Below are positions 35,122 to 48,160 of a DNA stretch of 64,000 nt, one piece after another. How positions within the stretch are numbered: position 1 is the stretch's first letter; the number at the start of each line of letters is the position of its first letter. The DNA is from Macrothele yani. Taxonomy: Eukaryota; Arthropoda; Arachnida; Araneae; Macrothelidae. Where the stretch lies: NCBI GenBank assembly GCA_039090855.1, contig CM077006.1:51965336-52029335 (forward strand). Reading direction: 5' to 3'. The translations under genes were made by a program, and so were the position numbers. Under the pieces are notes generated by a model. It did no database searches, had not been told where the DNA came from, and saw only the letters and a program-made list of their open reading frames with translations.

Positions 35122-35911
35122 CATGATTTCAATGCTCCTTGAAAATTCCTTGAATAAAAAAAAGTTCATTTTCAAGTCCTTGAAAGTACTTGAAAAAGTT
35201 TAAGAATTTGTAAAAAGTACTTGAATGTTTTTGTTTTTTAAGTAATGATATTGAAAGGCATGCGTTTAATAAGATTTTGTGCTAAAAAGCTGTATAGGAG
35301 ATTATTGTGTAGTTCTGATAAAAACCCCGAACTGATCAAATAGTGCAGAACTTGCATTCAACCTAGGGGAGTGTGTGGACAGCTGGTGCCTTTGCTATGA
35401 TATGACTACAGAGTAAAGCTTCAGCCATTGTGAGTGAAATAAGTGGAATGATGTATTCACATATTGTGATGGGCTTCTGTTCACTGAGGTTGGGGATGCA
35501 TTTTGCTGGAGGGTTTGGAACTTTCAGGAATTGCTTCATGCGTGGATCCTTCGTCTCCTGGCTGCATCAAAAGAAAAAAAAAAAAAAAAAAAGCAGCAAA
35601 GCCATACATCAAAAATAAAAAAATAAGGCAAACGATAAGTGTCATACCAGCAGATGAATACAAAACCCTTTCAAAATATTCCACAAAATAAAATGATTTC
35701 GAAAAACACCAAAACAGAGGGTCAATTCAAAGTTAATAAAATAAACCAACTGGGGGCAAGGGATAACAGGCAGGTCATTGAAGATGTGCCAGCACCACCT
35801 AAGATTAATGGTCTGAACTTAGTAAAATACCTACCTACTGACCGACCGACAGTACGCACATATGATAATTTGGGTTTAAAAAGTCCTTGAGCTTAGAAGA
35901 ATACGAACCTT
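35122..35911. mobile_element. TIR repeat family A, copy 2 (uninterrupted)
   Basis: It runs from catgatttcaatgctccttg to gaatacgaacct and contains all blocks of the split copy at 11596-14535, including taagtggaatgatgtattc and aaaatacctacctactgacc. It is non-coding and about 790 bp. Confidence 0.75.
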
Positions 35912-36129
35912 CAAAACAGTTAAGTAGACCAGGAAATCGGGAAGCACAACTTTTTTCTTTCTTCACCATTTGGCCCAGCCCGGTCGTAAATGTCTCAGGA
36001 AAAGCCCAGCCCGACCTGTGCTTCGTTCTCTGAACTAAAAAAAAAAAACTGACCCAGCTCGGCCTGTTCAGACCTAGAGTCGAAATATCTTTGAATATGT
36101 AGGCAATGCAAACAAAGTAACAGTTACTA

Positions 36130-36822
36130 CACTGCTGGCCACCCAAAGTGCAACACCAAATAAGAAGCATCCGATTGGCCTGAAATTCGCAGCATGCGTC
36201 GCCGTGACAGAGGACATGCAAATGATTAGCATTGCAGGGCATATGCAAATCATGTGTACCCGGCATGCCACCGAGAAGCACTATAAGAAGGGTGCACAGA
36301 AGGCGGGGTGTAAGTAGTGGAAGTGTGTTGTGCTGCCGGACCTATGCGTGGGAAGCCTTACCTGCAGGACCTGCCGGCGGCCACGTTTCAACAGGACAAT
36401 GCGCGCCCGCACGGGGCTCGCGTCGTGCAACAATTCTTCACGGCCCACCAGGTGTCACTGCTACCGTGGCCCGCCTGTTCTCCCGATATGTCGCCCATCG
36501 AACACGTTTGGTCGCTGATCGACAGCCGAGTGGCCCGGCAAGCACCACCCGCGGCTACGCCTGATGAACTGTGGCAGCGTGTGGAAGCAGCCTGGACCGA
36601 CATACCCCAAGCCCACATCCAAAGCCTGTTTCGTTCGATGCCGTGGCGTGTAGCAGCCGTTATTGCCAGCCATGGGGGCCACACGAACTATTTATGTCTG
36701 CGAGTCGCACGGGCCTGTAAGCTCAATCGTTTTATCTTTGTATCTGTTATTATGTGTCCAGTAAATCTTTCTTTGCTATCTCGTGTCCTTCTTGGTGTTG
36801 CATTTTGGGTGGCCAGCAGTAT
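36130..36822 (+). mobile_element. Tc1 family F, internally deleted copy
   Basis: The ends cactgctggccacccaaagt and, inverted, actgctggccacccaaaatg match those of the fuller copy at 53804-55167. The interior keeps only the C-terminal transposase part: FQQDNARPHGARVVQQFF, then WPACSPDMSPIEHVWSLIDS and DELWQRVEAAWTDIPQAHIQ. The N-terminal half is gone, leaving 693 bp. It cannot move itself but keeps both ends. Confidence 0.9.
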
Positions 36823-36848
36823 ATTATGATTGAGTTCAACTGTAATCG

Positions 36849-37412
36849 ACATTCAACATATACAACATCGCAAATTAATAGAAACATTTCTATAACTTGA
36901 AATAACTTTTAAAAAATTCATTGCATTACATTTTCCCCATTGTTTGGTTAATTGTAAAAAAAAAAACATGTTAGTAAAATCATGCAATGCATTAATTATG
37001 ATATGCTTTCCAATATACCAGAAATCATTACTCAGGTTATTACTCAAGCTATGAGGATAATAGCTGTGGAATAAATCTCACTCATGTACACTGACCTTTG
37101 ACCCCATTTCGGGGATATTCAACCGAACCGGTTAAGTGTATCTCCGAACACGATAAAGTTTTGTCGCAATCGAAGCATCTTTACGTAAGTTATGACGCAT
37201 AAGGGCAATGGAATAAATCCCGCTCATGTGTCCTGACCTTTGACCCCATTTCACCCATTTTCAGTAGGGTTCATCCCCAGCTGTTCCCCTACCACATACT
37301 AAAATTTCATCAAAATCGAACCATTTTTACGCGAGTTATCGTGCGGACAGATAGACGAACAGACGGACAAAGCTGGAGCATATACGCTTCTTCAACCTGT
37401 GGTTGGAAAGCG
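36849..37412 (-). repeat. Interspersed repeat family E, copy 2 (inverted)
   Basis: This is the reverse complement of much of 26125-26790: gtggttggaaagcg at the right, ttcatcaaaatcgaaccatt, cctgacctttgaccccattt, and the left part with atgatatgctttccaatata. It lies 164 bp before the giant last exon. Confidence 0.8.
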
Positions 37413-37575
37413 TAAAAAGATTTCTTCATTTATCATAAACCTGAGTGAGATATTTTCATGTAATCATTTCTTTCTTATAATTGTATTGCATATGTTTGTT
37501 ATGTGAATGCACATGTTTTATGTGTGCACGAGAATAAAACTCTGTATACTCAAACAGATTTACTTATAATTTCAG

Positions 37576-40500
37576 AGGTCCTGTTGAAATGGGGACAGGT
37601 GAGAAATTTATACCTGGTGGAAGATTCAAGGAAGTGGAGGAACTTACATCAGAACCAGAAGGAAATGATCCTGAATTCAAGTCTGTGAAGTCGAATCTTG
37701 AGGCACTGGATGATTCCTCACCTTCACATACGAATAATGATATTTTTGAGGAAGGTGAAAATGAAGAGGAATCTCCTGAGCTGGTGTGTGAACTCGTAAC
37801 TGGTGATACTGTACAGGAAAATTTGGAAGACTCTGAGCCTGCAAGCAGCTCCCAAATTGCTGAAAATGAAATAACTGAGTTTTATGAAAAGAACAGCCCA
37901 AGTGAAACAGGTGAAGAATCTGAAGTTTCGAGCTCTGAAGAAAAGCCCACCCAAGACAGTTTACTCGTGGCAGAAATTGAAAATCTAGATATTGATAGAG
38001 CTGATGACAAATTAGTCATAAGCAGTAGCTCAGATACACATGACTTATCAGAGATAAGCAGCACAACAGAAAACAATGCACTTGAAAATAGGTTATCAGA
38101 TGCTGTGGAAAACCACCCGTGTGAGGTAATTGAAAGTCAGTCCTCTGTTGCAGCAGAAAGTAATGCATCCGATGTGCAAGAAAATTCTACATCTGATCTG
38201 GTAGGAAATAATTCATCTGACACAACAGAAAATGGCACATCTGATGTAGTGGAAAGTGACTTGCCTTTTGGTGACTCCGAAGTGGCAGTGAGCAGTGTAA
38301 AAGAGGAACCTCCTGATGACACAGCTTGTACAAAGGAAATCGTCAAAAATGATATTCAGCCTCTGTTGGCTGCTACAACTTTTTTCAACTTGTGTGACAT
38401 GGACTTACCACCTCTTCCTGGCAATGATTCTTGTTCACTACCTCCGCTACCAGCTGTTCCATTATCAGCTCCAACTGAGAGTTCTTCGGTTAAAGAAGTT
38501 ACCTCTGCAGCTGTTGAAACTGAAGGAAATCATACAATAAGTTCATTCTCTTTAAACTTTAATGATTCAGTTTCAGACCTTATACCAAAATCCAAAGTCC
38601 TGCTTGGGAAAGCTTTAGCTCGTAAACGCCTCATGGCATTTTGTCAGTCTCAGTCATCTTCAGACGCATCAATTTTAGAAAAAATCAGCTCTAAAGCTGG
38701 AGCACTGTCGTTCAGTTTAGCTAAAAAGGCTAATGCCAAAATTAAGTCTGATGTATCATTGTTCAAGGAAGAGGAAGATGATGAGGAGAATGAGGAGAAA
38801 GAAGAACCAGAACAAGAAGAAATTGTAGGTGATGAGGAACCAAAGCCAGTGGTGAAGACACCTAATGATACCCAAGGCAATGGAACTAAAGTCAGTGTGA
38901 AAGAAGAAGACAAATATCCCAATCACCTTCCAGAAATGTTTACTGTCAAGCCAAATTTTGACTTTCTAACTTTTGTGAAATCAGAAGTAATAAAGGGCTC
39001 TGAAGAATCGACTAAATCTAAAGAATCAGCTTCAAGCACCAAATATTCATCAAGTAAATCCTCCAGAGATAGTAAAGAACACAGGAGGAGGGATAAAGAT
39101 CGTCATAGTCATCATGGATCATCAGAATATAGTAGTCACTCTAAAAGCCAGTCTAAAAGTAAGCGAAGTGTTGAGGATGACAGAAAAGATCATAGCAAAA
39201 GGAGTAAGCTAAGTGAGCCTGAGATTAAAGCTTCTCGGTCAAGATCTTCTAAAAGGGAAAAGTCTCCAAGTAAAGATGAAGAGCGACACAAACATAGACG
39301 TCATGATTCACATTCTGTGGATGTTTCTATCAGTCGTGAGTCAAAACAAAGCTCAAAAGATAGAAAAGACTCTAAGCTTAGTAGCAGGAGTCATGAAAAC
39401 GAACCTTCGCATAATAAATCTGACCTCGATCAGCATTTTGTGGAAAGGCATGAGCAAATGCTTGAAAATTATTCAACTCCATCATCAAAGAAGAAAAAAG
39501 TAAAAGAAGAATGTAATGAGCAAGTAATACATGTTAACGAGCCATTACCTAAAGATTTGTCATTTTCTGTACCAGATAGCCATACAGCAATTTTAGATGC
39601 AGAAATGGTTGATACCTCAGGCGATCTAGTTTCTAGCACAAGAAATTATGAAGAGGGGGATAAGACTTATAGTGATCATGAAAATAATGACCATCATGAG
39701 GAGAAACCTAACATTCATGGTGGTGATCTTGAAAATGAAAGTTTTCATCTGGAAAAATCAGATAGTTACATGGGTGCTGTGTCAGGTGGCAGTAGCTTTG
39801 CATTTAATATTGTGAGCCCTAACAAATGTGACAACAGTATGGATGTTCAGCCTGCAGTTGAAGACAGTAAATTGAATTTCTCGGAGGACAGGATTGAGAG
39901 TTGTAATGAAAGTAAAACCAGTTCAATAGATCATGTAGATATTTCTGAGTCACTACCAGAAAGTGATGCTGGTCATTCCTATGTGATTTGTGAAACACGT
40001 GATGCTGAAAAAAGTTATAGTACACCTAGTCCTGACCACTCGATTAATTTTGAAGTTGACACTAATGACAAGGAAGAATCTCCTGCTACAGAAAGTGCTT
40101 CTGGTCAATTTTGGTGTGACCCACCTAAAACAATAGCAGTATGCATGTCTGAAAATAAAAACGAATTTGACGGAGAGTATGAAAATGACCTGACGTTTCA
40201 TGAATTATCAGAGTCCAAATCATTAGAAAAGGGAAGAAAGAGGAAAAGAATTTGGATTGAAAAGCCTGTATCTGCTGAAGTTGTCAGTTCAGCTGTTTCA
40301 ACTGGCAGCAGCAGTAGTAGCAGCGGCAGTAGCAGTGATAGCAACAGCAGTAGTAGTTCATCTGGAAAGAGTAGCTCTTCTTCTGATGAAGATGGTGGTA
40401 GTGGTGGGAGTAGTGATGCTGACAGTAGTAGTGATAGTGATTCTTCGTCATCTTCTAGTGGCAGTTCAGACAGTTCAAATGAGAGCGTCTCTAGATGTAA

Positions 40501-43500
40501 AAAAGTCAGAAATTCTCAGAATAAAGGTTCAGAGAAGTTGAATAAGGTAAAAGAAAAACCGGAAAAGAAAATTGTGAAAAAGTTGAGCAAACAAAAAATG
40601 TCTGAAGTTGAAAGTAAAGAAGAAGTGGAAATTAAGGAAAACTCTGATATTAAGGAAAAAGTTGTAACTGAGAGAAAAGTTGAAAGTAAAGAACAAGTTC
40701 AAGTGGAAGCTAAAGAAACTGTAGCTGTGATAAAGCAGGAAGATATAGAATCTCCTGTTTCTTCAACCTCTGAGCCAAAGAAAAATGATAAATCAAATCT
40801 ATCAGCATCCTCTCCAAGTTTTGAGGAAGATATTACTAAAGCTGACATTCTTGATTCAAAAGCTAGCATTACACAGAAAGATTTGTATAGCGAAACTAAG
40901 TTACTTAACAAGCAGTCAAAAGATTCTGTTGTCCCCAAAACTAAAGCTGCTATTCATAGTACTGAAGAAGATGTATTTCCTTGCAAAACAATTAAGTCAG
41001 AAGAGAAGAAAGACAGCAAAAACCTTAAAAAGGAAAAGGCTTTGATTGAAAAAGACAGTGAAGACATTAGAACAGGTCTTCCTGCAGTGGACGTTGCTAT
41101 GAAAGAGGCTTCGAAAGAGCAAGATAGGTCATTAAAAAGCAAAGAAAGCAACAGAAGACGAGAGCACCTGTCACCCTCCACAAATTGTGAAGATGTCCCT
41201 AATGCTACAAAAACCAAAACCAAAGATGGCGATTCTAAGCGTAGTAAAGCTAAAAAAGTGAAATCATCTAAACATAAAACTCCTAAGAGGTTTACTCATT
41301 CAAAACCTAAGATATCATTTTGCTGTAATCTGAAATGTGGAAGTTTTACCTGTATGGGACACAGCACTTCACCATTGCAATCATTATCTGGCTCCTCTTC
41401 ATCATCTGAAGAAGAAGAGGTCATTGTTGATAAGAAAAAAGAAATAAAGGCCCCTGTTAGTGTGGATATAAGAAATATGAATGCGCTTGAAGCTTTGCAG
41501 ACCTCTTACAGTCAAGTTGAAAGCCCCAAATCCAAAGAACGGTTCAGAAAGTCTGTAGAAAAATACCAGCCTCTCGAAAAATACCAAGACTTACCAAAGC
41601 TCAAGCCAACGGTTTCTGAGTTGAAAGATAATTTGAAGGGCTCATCTAATAGAGAAACTAGCAATCTCTCAACCCAGATTGTGATTGATAAAAGCGTCAA
41701 TGCAGCTGTAGGAAAACCATACTTTGCTCCCAAAGTTAAATCAAGGTGGGACACTGATTCGGACAATAACTCTGATATGGATTGGAGTCCTCAGAATAAA
41801 GAAACTTTTTCTCCTGCAAATGCAGAAATGCCAGCAGACACTTCAGCTTTGCCATCTTTTGTTGGTAATGCTGAACAGAAAGTTACCAAGAATTCTTCAC
41901 CAAGTGATTCTCTGGTGGAATCTACAGGATCAGCAGTTTTGCCTTCAACAAACAGTGCATCTCTAGAAACTAAGTACTCATGTGCTGAATTAGATTTTCA
42001 TGGTTCAAAAAGAATGCCCATTTCTCCTTGCATTCCTCTGTCGGAAGCAGAAAGTTTGGAACCACAACCTGTCATATCTGCTACCTCAGATCTGCTTGCA
42101 GATTCCACTGAATCTAAACACATGATGGCCATTGTTCCAGACTCATCTGCCGATAGTTCAGAGGCTGAACCTGCTGCATTTGGTAGTGTCGCACATCCTC
42201 CGATTTCAAGCCCACAAGTTGAATCCACTGCTGCAACTATGGTGTCTCTTGATAATTCTGAATTCACATACGCTATCCCCGTCCTGTCTTCCTCCTCTTC
42301 AACTGGCGAAGAAACCTTGGAAAAAATGGCACTTTTGGTGCCGGAAAGCACTGCTAGCAAACTGACTGAGGATACAGGAGATTCCAGTGGAGATATCTGT
42401 GAATATGATACATTAGCCTCTGAGTATGACCTCTTCATGAAGCAGGTTAATCTTGATGCCCCAGAAACTACTGCTCAGGATTCCTCTTTTGTAGCAGGTA
42501 AATCTATAGCATCTGATGCAGTGAAAAGTGCAGAATTCTCAGAAACAAATGATCCCGATGAGAAACCTAATACCCTTGAGGATGAAATGGTTTCTTCCTC
42601 AACATCCTGTAAGAATGTAATTAAATCAAGTGGAACTATAGGAACACCATCTTTCATGGTAGAAACTTCAGAACAAGAAACTCTCCCGTTGCGTTCGCAG
42701 CCTGATTTGAAAGGTAATGAATTTTCAAAAACTGAAGAATGTGTACCAGATGTTATTCCTGTACTTAGCTCTGACATACAGTGTACAATAGCAGAAGAAT
42801 CTTCAGACATGTCATCTGAGAGTATTGGTAATGTCAGAAGCGAAAAATTCAAGGAAGAACAAGAACTAAGTGATGTCTCTTCTCCAACAGTAATAGAAAA
42901 GCGTACTCTTGAAGACGAGGAAAGCACATCCTTGAATGCAGATACATTTACTTCTGGTTCTTTAAACACAAACAAAGAAGCACCCAAGACAGGGACTATA
43001 GATGAACTGCAAGATTCGGGAAACCCAAGCTTGTATTTAGATACTGATAGGCAAAAGCTTGTTGAGGTTGAACAAAAAGCTGTGCTGTCTGATCAGAATG
43101 AGCAAACGGATATTAAGGGAGAAGAATTTGTAGTATTTAGTCAGGCCAAAGAAAATGAAGTGTCAACATCAGATTCAACAAATGATTCTGTATCTGGTGT
43201 ACCACTCAGTGAGGAACAAGTGCTTACTCATGTGGGAGATTGCGATGATTTAGGAGCAGAAGCTGCTAAAAACGTGAGTACCTTAACTATTTGCGTGGAC
43301 AGTAAAGAATCGGAAGGTGATAATTTAGCAGAATCTAATGTTCAGTGTTCAGAAGTTGAAACTTCTGATTCTCACTCAGTTCCACAGGACAAATCTTCAT
43401 GTGATGCAAACAGTGATGTTACATGCCTTAGCTATTCTGGAAAAGAATCTTCCGAGGCCATTTCTTCCTGTGGGGAACTGAGTTCTACAAAAACACCCGT

Positions 43501-45163
43501 GTCTGTAAGTAGCGATGAACCTGACAGTCACATTGTTAATGCAGATTGTAAAAACGAGCAGCTATGTGCTGTTAGTCAGGTAAACATGGCCACAGTTTCT
43601 TCTCTAGAGGAGTCTGCAGGCAAAGGTGAAAAATCTCTTGGTGATGCTAATGAAGTGTTATCATCGCCAGATTTAAAGGAGGCATCTAAAGATGGAACAG
43701 TGAATACCCATGTCTTCTCCAGCGAAGACAAAGGGAGTGCAGAGGCTGCTCCAGACATTTCTCAAAATAAGGGTAACATTCCAGAAATTAGTAATTCTGA
43801 AGAATCTGCATCACAGTCAGGTAATACTAAGCAACCTAAGAAGTTGGACCCATCTTATAAATCAGTAGTTGGAAGTGATATGGCAAAAATTTACTCTGAC
43901 TATGTAAAACTTTTGCAATCGAACCCGTCGGTGCTTTCAAAAATTCAAGCTAGGATAACAAAGTGTAGAGAGGCCAGTGAACTGCAGTGTTCAACATCAT
44001 CTAATGCTCATTTTGACAAGTCAGTGTGTGATGCTCAAATTGTAAAAGAAATATCCTCATTTTTGAGTGAAGTGCATCCACGTATGAGGGAAAGCGAGTC
44101 CAAAGTTTCTATTTCACCTCAGGATGAGGCCATCAGTAGCACAGCCGCTGATGCGAGCTCTTCTTCGGGCTCAGAACTGTCTGGGTCGTCTGGAAGAAAA
44201 ATCAAAAGAACTAAAGAAATGAAAGCTGTGTCTTCAAAACATAGTTCGTACGAATCCTGTGTTTCCATTCCACATCAGTCGTGTGAAGATATTTCCAGTG
44301 AAAAGTCGTACGATTATTCTAGTGAGGCAAGCTTCAAAGCAGTGCCATCACCCGTGTTTGAAGCAGCATCTTCAACATCTGGTGCTACTAAATACGAAGC
44401 TTTGCCAGTTCCGAGAACGGGTATATTATTACAGTCGTCTCGGGATTCTGACCAGCAGCCAAAGAAATCTGTCATGTTTGCCGATGGTATTCCACCCGGA
44501 AAAGATTTATATGTCACCTCGGAGTCGCCCCCGCCACCTCCACCCCCACCACCGAAAGAGCGGCGACACAAAGTGAAAGTGAAACATATTCTTCGTGCTG
44601 CCATGATGGAGTCTGATAGAGATTCGCCTCCCCCACCTCCTCCGCCACCTCCACGATCACCTCCTCCTCCGCCGCCACCGCCCAAAAAGACTCCTGTGGT
44701 TGCTGTGCCACCAACACCAGTCTCTATTCCAGTTTCTCAAGACCCTGTGGAACATTATCAGCAGTTGCATCATTTACAGTCACAGCAGTTACCTCCACAG
44801 CAGTTACCTCCACAGCAGTTACAGCCACAGCAGTTACAGCCACAGCAGCTACAGCCTCAACCTTTAGCTCCGCCACCACCACCACCCCAGTATGGTGCAG
44901 TGAGCCAAATGGCATGTCCTATTAGTACACAAGTTGGTGGATACACTGTGCCTTATGCATACACTGCAGGATTTCCTCTGTACACTGCAGCATCACAAAC
45001 TCTGCCTCCAGGATATGGATATCCTACAACAGTTGCCCCTATGTACTTGAACGCTGCTATTCCTTATGCTTATCCTGCAGCAGCACACAGTGTTCCTCCT
45101 CCCCCACCACCACCACCACCACCAAGACGTACACTTCTGCATCCTCCACCTGGACATAAATGA
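37576..45163 (+). CDS. GPATCH8: GPATCH8-like gene, giant last exon
   Basis: After the acceptor ataatttcag the first A completes the split Arg codon, and the frame is open for 2,528 codons to TGA (45161-45163). The start is not a methionine: the ATG at 37589 is internal. Matches to animal GPATCH8: GEKFIPGGRF just after the linker, ALSFSLAKK (about 38700), VKPNFDFLTFVK (about 38945) and PYFAPKVKSRWDTDSD (about 41717). In between are acidic/Ser-rich tracts, repeats of a TSDxxENG type (38160-38265), an RS/KH-rich block (39010-39420), Ser runs (40297-40480), Lys/Glu-rich coiled-coil-like sequence (40500-40740), a Cys cluster (41321-41362), polyproline runs (44527-44690), Gln-Pro repeats (44758-44865) and a Tyr/Pro/Ala-rich C-terminus. 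It is much longer than vertebrate GPATCH8 (about 1,500 residues). It is mostly disordered, and a nuclear mRNA-processing role is inferred. Confidence 0.93.
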
Positions 45164-45315
45164 TGACTACACAGCTATTAGTGTACTATTTGCTTGTGAT
45201 TATGCCAATCTGCTGTCCTTGAGATGGGGGAGGGGGAAGGAGATTCTTGTAAAATACAGACGCTAATTATGGGAGAGATACATGAATTACCGAAATTATT
45301 GTATCATAGTTTGTT

Positions 45316-45346
45316 AATAAAGAATTGCCCTCCAGTTTGCAATAAA
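45316..45346 (+). promoter_or_regulatory. Poly(A) signals of the GPATCH8-like gene
   Basis: AATAAA occurs at 45316-45321 and again at 45341-45346, 153 and 178 nt after the stop codon. Each could direct 3' end formation; the second has a gtttgc/ttttgtc context. This implies a short 3' UTR of about 0.2 kb. Confidence 0.65.
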
Positions 45347-45975
45347 TTTTTGTCAAACACACCAATTTATGAGGACTTCATTGAACCTTTCACTTGTTAG
45401 GTTACATGTAACATTCGTTAAACAAGTGAGTATGTTTTCTACATTGCTTCGCCAAAAGAAATTTCTTCCCCTTGCAAATGGTAACATGGCATCTTCAAAT
45501 GGTAAATGCTTGAGATGAAAATAATAAATTCATTGTAAAAAATATAATTTCCTTATAAGATATTGTGTCCATAAAAAGATATGAAAAAAGAATATTAACA
45601 TTCTAGGGGAAAAGACAGGAAATGCTGACCAAGTAAAATAATATCTGTATTAAGAAAACTGAATAATTGTATCAAATCATTCCCTTGTTAACATAAAGTG
45701 AAACCTTGGTTATATGTTCTTCTAGGGGATGGCCTTTGAAAAACGTATAAGCGAAATTTCAAATGTTATTGTAAAATTTATGATTTAAGGAGTATAAGAT
45801 TTCCTTAATAATGATTTATTTTAAGTCAAATTGGCAGCAAATGAAAAAAAGTGTTACAAATTATAATACATTAGGGAGAAGTTTGATACGACAACAATAA
45901 GTAAAAATATCTGGAAGTTTGTATTTCTTTTTGGAGCTAACCTCTGAATCTCAGAGAACAGCTTAGTGATATGTA
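45347..45975. other. Intergenic A+T-rich sequence
   Basis: No gene was seen. The phrase agtgaaaccttggttatatg at about 45698 looks like a pogo/hAT-type transposon end, but no partner was placed with confidence. Confidence 0.35.
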
Positions 45976-46815
45976 TGTATGGTATGCAAAAGTTTCTGTC
46001 CCCCTGCTAGCAGGTGCTGTAGGGGGTCTAACCGGCCAGCGACCTGTGCTGTCAGTTTGTACATGAAGCCAAGCCTGGCAGCCAATAAAGTTCATTTGTG
46101 GCACTGTTTGTTATTCATGTTATATTTAGGTAAAAGTGTGAGTGAAGCATATGGTTCAATATGTTAGGTGTATGATGAAACGGTTATATGCGAGTGGACA
46201 TGTTGAGAATGGTTTGCCAGGTTTAAGAAAGGTGATCTAAGCTTGGAAGACAAGCCACGTGCAGCTAGACCCCAGGAACTCGCAGACTAGGAGCTGGAAT
46301 CGCTGTTGCAAGAGGATGCCACACAATCAACCACGCAACTGGCGAAACATTTGAAGAGGCTCAATTGATGGTGGTACGGCATCTACAGGCCTTGGGGAAG
46401 ATCCAGAAGATTGGTAAGTGGGTTCCGCATACTTTAATGGAGCGTAATATTGGTCAACAATTGGGCATCTGCATGTCATTGCTTGAAGAGGTTTCAAGGG
46501 ACAGATTTCTTGTGGAAGGTTGTCACCGGGGATAAAAACTGGGTCTATTGCGACAACCCCACACGCAAGCGATTCTGGGTCGACCCAGGCCAGCGATCAG
46601 CATCCACCGCAAAACAGGATATCCACAGGAAAAAAGGTGCTGTTGTGTATGCGTGGAGTGCTGTACTTCGAACTGTTGAAACAAAGCAAAGCAATCGCTG
46701 CACAATGATATAGCGATCAGTTGATGAAACGTAATACTGCAATCGAGCAAAAACACCCATGGACAAGTAAAGGACTCCACCCAGTTATCCTGTTACACGA
46801 TAATGCCAGTCCACA

Positions 46816-47684
46816 TTTACACTGATTCGTTGAGTGTTGTGCAATCAGTGTCATCTTTGGATTTCACTGGCCACCCCCTTCTTTTTACCGTATGGAGACT
46901 TCGTTCTTTGCTCGAGGCCGATGTTCAGATACGATTCTGCTGGATTCCTGGGCACGTTGGGATCCCAGGGAACGAGTCTGCCGATGCTGCTGCTAGATCT
47001 GCCTCCTCTTTGGTCGTCACACCCTTGCCACTGTTTCACCGTGATTTTCGCTTTCTTGTTCACGATCATATCAGACGAACGTGGCGAAGTCTGTGGGACC
47101 AACAGGTGGAGAATAAACTGCACCGTATAAAACCTAACCTTGGAGTCTGGAAATCGTGTCGCCGGAACCGTAGGGAAGAAGTTGTTCTTGCGCGTCTCCG
47201 CATTGGGCATTGTCGCTTCACGCATAGCTATTTGCTGTGTGTCGACACTGCCCCAGTGTGCGAGACGTGCGACTGTTTACTCACCGTCTCTCATGTTTTG
47301 TGCAGTTGTGTTCGTTTTCGTTATCATCGGCTTCACTATTTTCAGTCTCATCTGCTGGACGAGGGTGCAGCTACGCTTCAAAAGCTACGACACTTTCGCA
47401 GTATTTTCCTTTTTAAAACAGATAAGCGTTTTAAAACTTATTTAAAAAAAAAAGGTTATAATAATTATAATAAATTAATAAATTTATATATAAACCTAAT
47501 TAACTAACTAGTCTTCACAACTTTCATTATTCTCCTTTCTAACTTTTACCAAGCCTGTCTGCTCTTAATCATTTCACCCCGCTTTTAAAAATCTTTAACT
47601 GATAGTTCTGTGTCTGGTGCTCTTTGGCCAAGCCTGGCCCTTGTGCCACTAAAATTAATTAACTAACTAACTAACTAACATGTC
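46816..47684 (+). mobile_element. I-type LINE 3' end inserted in the mariner
   Basis: The ORF (frame of 46803-47507) encodes YTDSLSVVQSVSSLDFTGHP, then IRFCWIPGHVGIPGNESADA, the core of an RNase H domain. It continues EEVVLARLRIGHCRFTHSYL and CETCDCLLTVSHVLCSC, the same Cys/His tail as at 1-915. The 3' end is a (TAAC)n tail (47660-47680). The flanking acat (46813-46816 and about 47679-47682) is a possible short target duplication inside the mariner. It is 5'-truncated. Confidence 0.88.
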
Positions 47685-47954
47685 GGTGCCACAACAAAAT
47701 CAACCCTTGAACAGTTGCACTGGTAGGTTTTACTGCACCCAGCTTACTCCCTGGACATTGCACCCTCAGACTTTCATCTGCTTTGCTCTATGCAATATGC
47801 CCTAGCCCAACAGCTGTTCACCACAGTTCCAGAAGTGGGAAATTTGGTCACTGCGTTCATCTCAAAACCTGAGCCCTATCACAGGGGCATTCATTTCTTG
47901 CCTGAAAAATGGCAAAAGGTCATTGATGCGAATGGGCTATATTTTCTTGATCTC

Positions 47955-48160
47955 AAAAACTACAGTCTTGTGACATATATATTTTTATCAAGCGCGTGGA
48001 AGCATCTAACCAAAACACGTGACTGTAAACACCATTTATGATGTCATATACAATTTGAATATTTACGTGCCATTCGTCCTGATGAAGCTATCAACACCCA
48101 GTGAAACCATGGTCGGCTTGAAAAATAAATAATTGTGACAAACTACATTGTATATTACCT
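47955..48160 (+). repeat. Penelope-type repeat debris with hammerhead-like core, copy 2
   Basis: It starts ctcaaaaactacagtcttgt and continues into the sequence shared with 25270-25460. It has ctgatga (48079-48085), gct...agt as a short stem II, gaaa (48103-48106), a tiny acc/ggt stem III and gtc (48112-48114). Stem I would pair gtc before the core with ggc after it. The order and spacing fit a type I hammerhead. The stems are short, so activity is uncertain. Confidence 0.55.

Noticed and set aside
37589..37591. ATG at 37589 as the gene start
   Set aside because: Splicing from 24482 continues the conserved frame through GPVEMGTGEKF, so this Met is internal to the protein.
44314..44915. Minus-strand Gly-rich and Val/Ala-rich ORFs
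   Set aside because: They are antisense shadows of the polyproline and Gln-Pro coding part of the GPATCH8-like exon.
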